Shown: in pieces, positions 62,084 through 64,000 of the stretch
Layout: each line of letters opens with the position of its first letter
How positions within the stretch are numbered: position 1 is the stretch's first letter
From: Algoriphagus iocasae
GTDB taxonomy: Bacteria > Bacteroidota > Bacteroidia > Cytophagales > Cyclobacteriaceae
Direction of reading: 5' to 3'
DNA: 64,000 nucleotides
Assembly: GCF_014206875.1 (NCBI RefSeq)
Contig: NZ_JACIJO010000005.1
Coordinates: forward strand, 124,001 to 188,000
The notes under the pieces: model-generated
Told to the model about the DNA's origin: nothing
The model's input: the letters and a program-made list of their open reading frames with translations, nothing else
Database searches by the model: none
Position numbers and translations under genes: made by a program

Positions 62084-63919
62084 ATGAAAACACTAAAGTT
62101 TCCTCTCGCAATACTTAGTCTTTGTTTAATTATGCTCTCAGCGAGCAGCTGTGAAAAATCAAAAGACGTAAAAGATGATACTGATGCACTTAATAAGTGG
62201 TTTGATGAGGAATATGAAGAATTTCTTCAAATGAGTCCTATTCAATTGACCACTCAAGGTAGGAAGGACCATTATTCCGAACTTGATGATTTTAGTGAAT
62301 CTGCTGAAAAGGAAACGTTAGATTGGCTGGAAGCTAGTGTAAAAGAGATGAATGAAAAATTCTCTTTTGAACAAATCAACCATGAAGCTCAACTATCCTG
62401 GAATTTATGGGAATACCAATATGAGCAGGCAAAATCTGCTTGGGAATTTAGGAACTCCGGCTATATGTTTAACCAGATGACTGGAATGCATACCAATCTT
62501 CCAAATATCCTCATCAACTACCATAAAGTAGATTCACTTGGAGATATGGAAGCTTTGATTTCTAGATATTCTGAATTGGGTAGAGCTATGAATCAACTTT
62601 TGGAACGTGCAAAAGTTCAAACAGCAGAAGGATATAAACCACCAAAATTTGCTTATGAATATGTGATAGCTCAGTCAAAAGCCTTGATTTCAGGAGAACC
62701 TTTTGAAAAGTCCAATACGAATTCTCCATTATGGAATGATGCTATTTCGAAGATTGAAAAGCTCCAAGAAAAAGAACTGATCAATGCCGAGCAAGCGGAT
62801 GAACTGAAAGAAAAAGCAAAACAAGCTTTAATTGAATCCTTCCAACCAGCATATCAGAATTTATTGGTTTGGCTGAATGAAGAACTTCCTAATTTGGAAG
62901 AAACACCTACTGGATTATCCAGACATCATGATGGGGAAGCATTTTATAATTTCAAATTAAATCAAGCAACTACGACTGATCTTTCAGCTTCGGAAATCCA
63001 TGAAATAGGCCTGAAAGAAGTAGAGCGGATTCAGGCAGAAATGCTTGCCATCAAGGAGCAAGTTGGATTCGAAGGTGATTTGAAAGAGTTTTTCAAATTT
63101 GTCAATACAGACCCACAGTTTTTCTATCCAAATACCGACGAGGGAAGACAAGCCTATCTAGATGAATCCACTGCTTTCTTGGACAGCATTTCGCAAAAGC
63201 TTCCTGACTTCTTTGGAATTCTTCCAAAAGCAGAGTTAGTGGTTAAACGTGTTGAGCCTTTCCGCGAGCAAGACGGAGCTCCACAGCATTACTCACAGGG
63301 CACTCCTGATGGCAGCAGACCAGGAACCTATTATGTTCACCTTTCTGATATGACTGCCATGCCCAAAACAACCATGGAAGGTGTGGCTTACCATGAAGGA
63401 ATTCCTGGCCACCATATGCAGATTTCTATTCAGCAGGAATTAAAAGATATACCAAAGTTCAGAACACAGTTCTTTTTCAATGCTTATGTAGAGGGTTGGG
63501 CCTTGTATTCTGAAGCCTTAGCTAAAGAAATGGGGCAATACAAAAACCCCTATTATGACTTCGGCAGATTAGTCAATGAAATATGGAGAGCCATCCGATT
63601 GGTTACTGACACTGGATTGCATTCCAAGGGTTGGACAGAAGCTCAATCCATTGCTTATTTTAAAGATAACTCCTCCATTTCAGATGGAGCAATTCAAGCC
63701 GAGGTAAGAAGATATATGGTGATGCCAGGTCAAGCTACCGGATATAAGATAGGGATGCTCAAGATTCAGGAATTAAGAAACAAAGCTGAAAGTGAATTGG
63801 GTGAAAAATTTGATATCAAAAAATTTCATGATCTCGTTTTAGGCCAAGGTGCCTTGCCATTGAACCTTTTGGAGGAAGAAGTCAACCTTTGGATTGCTGA
63901 ATCCAAAGGTTCTGAATAA
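62084..63919 (+). CDS. DUF885 lipoprotein, putative zinc peptidase
   Basis: A 611-residue lipoprotein: the signal ends in SASSC (C23). The HEGIPGHH motif, a variant zinc-binding helix of DUF885 proteins, is followed by an EGWALYSEALAKEMG segment that supplies a downstream glutamate, and by VRRYMVMPGQATGYKIG. DUF885 proteins resemble M3/M32-like metallopeptidases with an all-helical fold; a peptide substrate in the periplasm is likely. The N-terminal third is helical and charged. It stands alone after the YihY-like gene. Confidence 0.9.
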   Translation: MKTLKFPLAILSLCLIMLSASSCEKSKDVKDDTDALNKWFDEEYEEFLQMSPIQLTTQGRKDHYSELDDFSESAEKETLDWLEASVKEMNEKFSFEQINHEAQLSWNLWEYQYEQAKSAWEFRNSGYMFNQMTGMHTNLPNILINYHKVDSLGDMEALISRYSELGRAMNQLLERAKVQTAEGYKPPKFAYEYVIAQSKALISGEPFEKSNTNSPLWNDAISKIEKLQEKELINAEQADELKEKAKQALIESFQPAYQNLLVWLNEELPNLEETPTGLSRHHDGEAFYNFKLNQATTTDLSASEIHEIGLKEVERIQAEMLAIKEQVGFEGDLKEFFKFVNTDPQFFYPNTDEGRQAYLDESTAFLDSISQKLPDFFGILPKAELVVKRVEPFREQDGAPQHYSQGTPDGSRPGTYYVHLSDMTAMPKTTMEGVAYHEGIPGHHMQISIQQELKDIPKFRTQFFFNAYVEGWALYSEALAKEMGQYKNPYYDFGRLVNEIWRAIRLVTDTGLHSKGWTEAQSIAYFKDNSSISDGAIQAEVRRYMVMPGQATGYKIGMLKIQELRNKAESELGEKFDIKKFHDLVLGQGALPLNLLEEEVNLWIAESKGSE

Positions 63920-64000
63920 GAAATTTTATTAGACTCAAAAAATTAATCTCAAAATAATCAGGAACTTATAATAAAAGTGGAATTCAGGCTTTGCAAAATT
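63920..64000. other. Non-coding end of the window
   Basis: AT-rich sequence after the DUF885 gene with no hairpin, ORF or promoter box that I can support. Confidence 0.5.

Noticed and set aside
1-64000. CRISPR array, prophage, insertion sequence or defence island
   Set aside because: No spaced direct repeats, transposase, integrase, phage or restriction motifs were found.

Overview
The window reads as chromosomal DNA of a Bacteroidota bacterium, most likely order Cytophagales (an Algoriphagus/Cyclobacteriaceae-like, aerobic, moderately AT-rich genome). Support: TAnnTTTG-type -7 promoter elements with a TTG-like -33 box, few purine-rich ribosome binding sites, the alternative complex III (act) cluster joined to an aa3-type cytochrome oxidase cluster, the long two-part IspG, LytS/LytT signalling, many signal-peptide or lipobox proteins ending in beta-strand domains, and YfhO, DUF885 and WbqC family proteins. 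No insertion sequence, integrase, phage gene or CRISPR array was seen. This is core genome with a few scars. The genus is an inference; the phylum is well supported.

Layout. 1-2.0 kb: end of a LytS-type kinase and its LytTR regulator, a small lipoprotein, and a decayed second copy of the LytTR 3' end. 2.0-7.3 kb: ffh, divergent from a YfhO-like membrane protein, a methyltransferase and an FKBP/SlyD-like isomerase. 7.4-9.8 kb: three-gene minus-strand operon (YjbR-like protein, orphan ABC ATPase, App1-like phosphatase). 10.0-12.6 kb: dodecin, fatty acid hydroxylase/sterol desaturase, a 37-codon basic ORF, a HGSNAT-like acyltransferase. 12.7-22.9 kb: small membrane protein, SDR and ispG, then an NtrY-like kinase followed by a 1154-residue envelope protein.

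23.0-39.5 kb is the centrepiece, a minus-strand respiratory cluster: actABCDEF (quinol:cytochrome c oxidoreductase), oxidase subunits II and I, heme A synthase, heme O synthase, two subunit III proteins, subunit IV, then past a hairpin terminator a Sco copper chaperone, a DUF420 protein and a small Cys-motif membrane protein. Electrons pass from menaquinol through Act hemes to the CuA site of subunit II and on to the heme a3/CuB centre. CtaA and CtaB make heme A, and Sco probably loads CuA. A very good Bacteroidota promoter (TTG, 19 bp, TACCTTTG) sits just before actA.

39.8-48.8 kb: tRNA-Cys, a small outer-membrane barrel protein, rpsA with a structured leader, a PlsC-type acyltransferase, a membrane-protein gene cut by an in-frame TAG, a CBS-domain cystathionine beta-synthase-like enzyme, an ABC-2 exporter pair and another barrel protein. 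48.9-55.1 kb: pyrB, pyrR, a propeller-like secreted protein and an EVE protein in one minus-strand run, then a PolX/PHP protein with a changed polymerase site and two small hypothetical proteins. 55.1-64 kb: clpC, WbqC, Sua5/YrdC and NUDIX genes on the minus strand, then mltG, a thioesterase, a YihY/BrkB protein and a DUF885 lipoprotein on the plus strand.

No clearly new multi-gene system was found. The best leads are the amber-interrupted gene at 43625-44281, the LytTR gene remnant at 1882-2019, the ExE polymerase site in the PolX protein, the uncharacterised kinase/envelope-protein pair at 15690-22903, and the 37-codon ORF at 11326.
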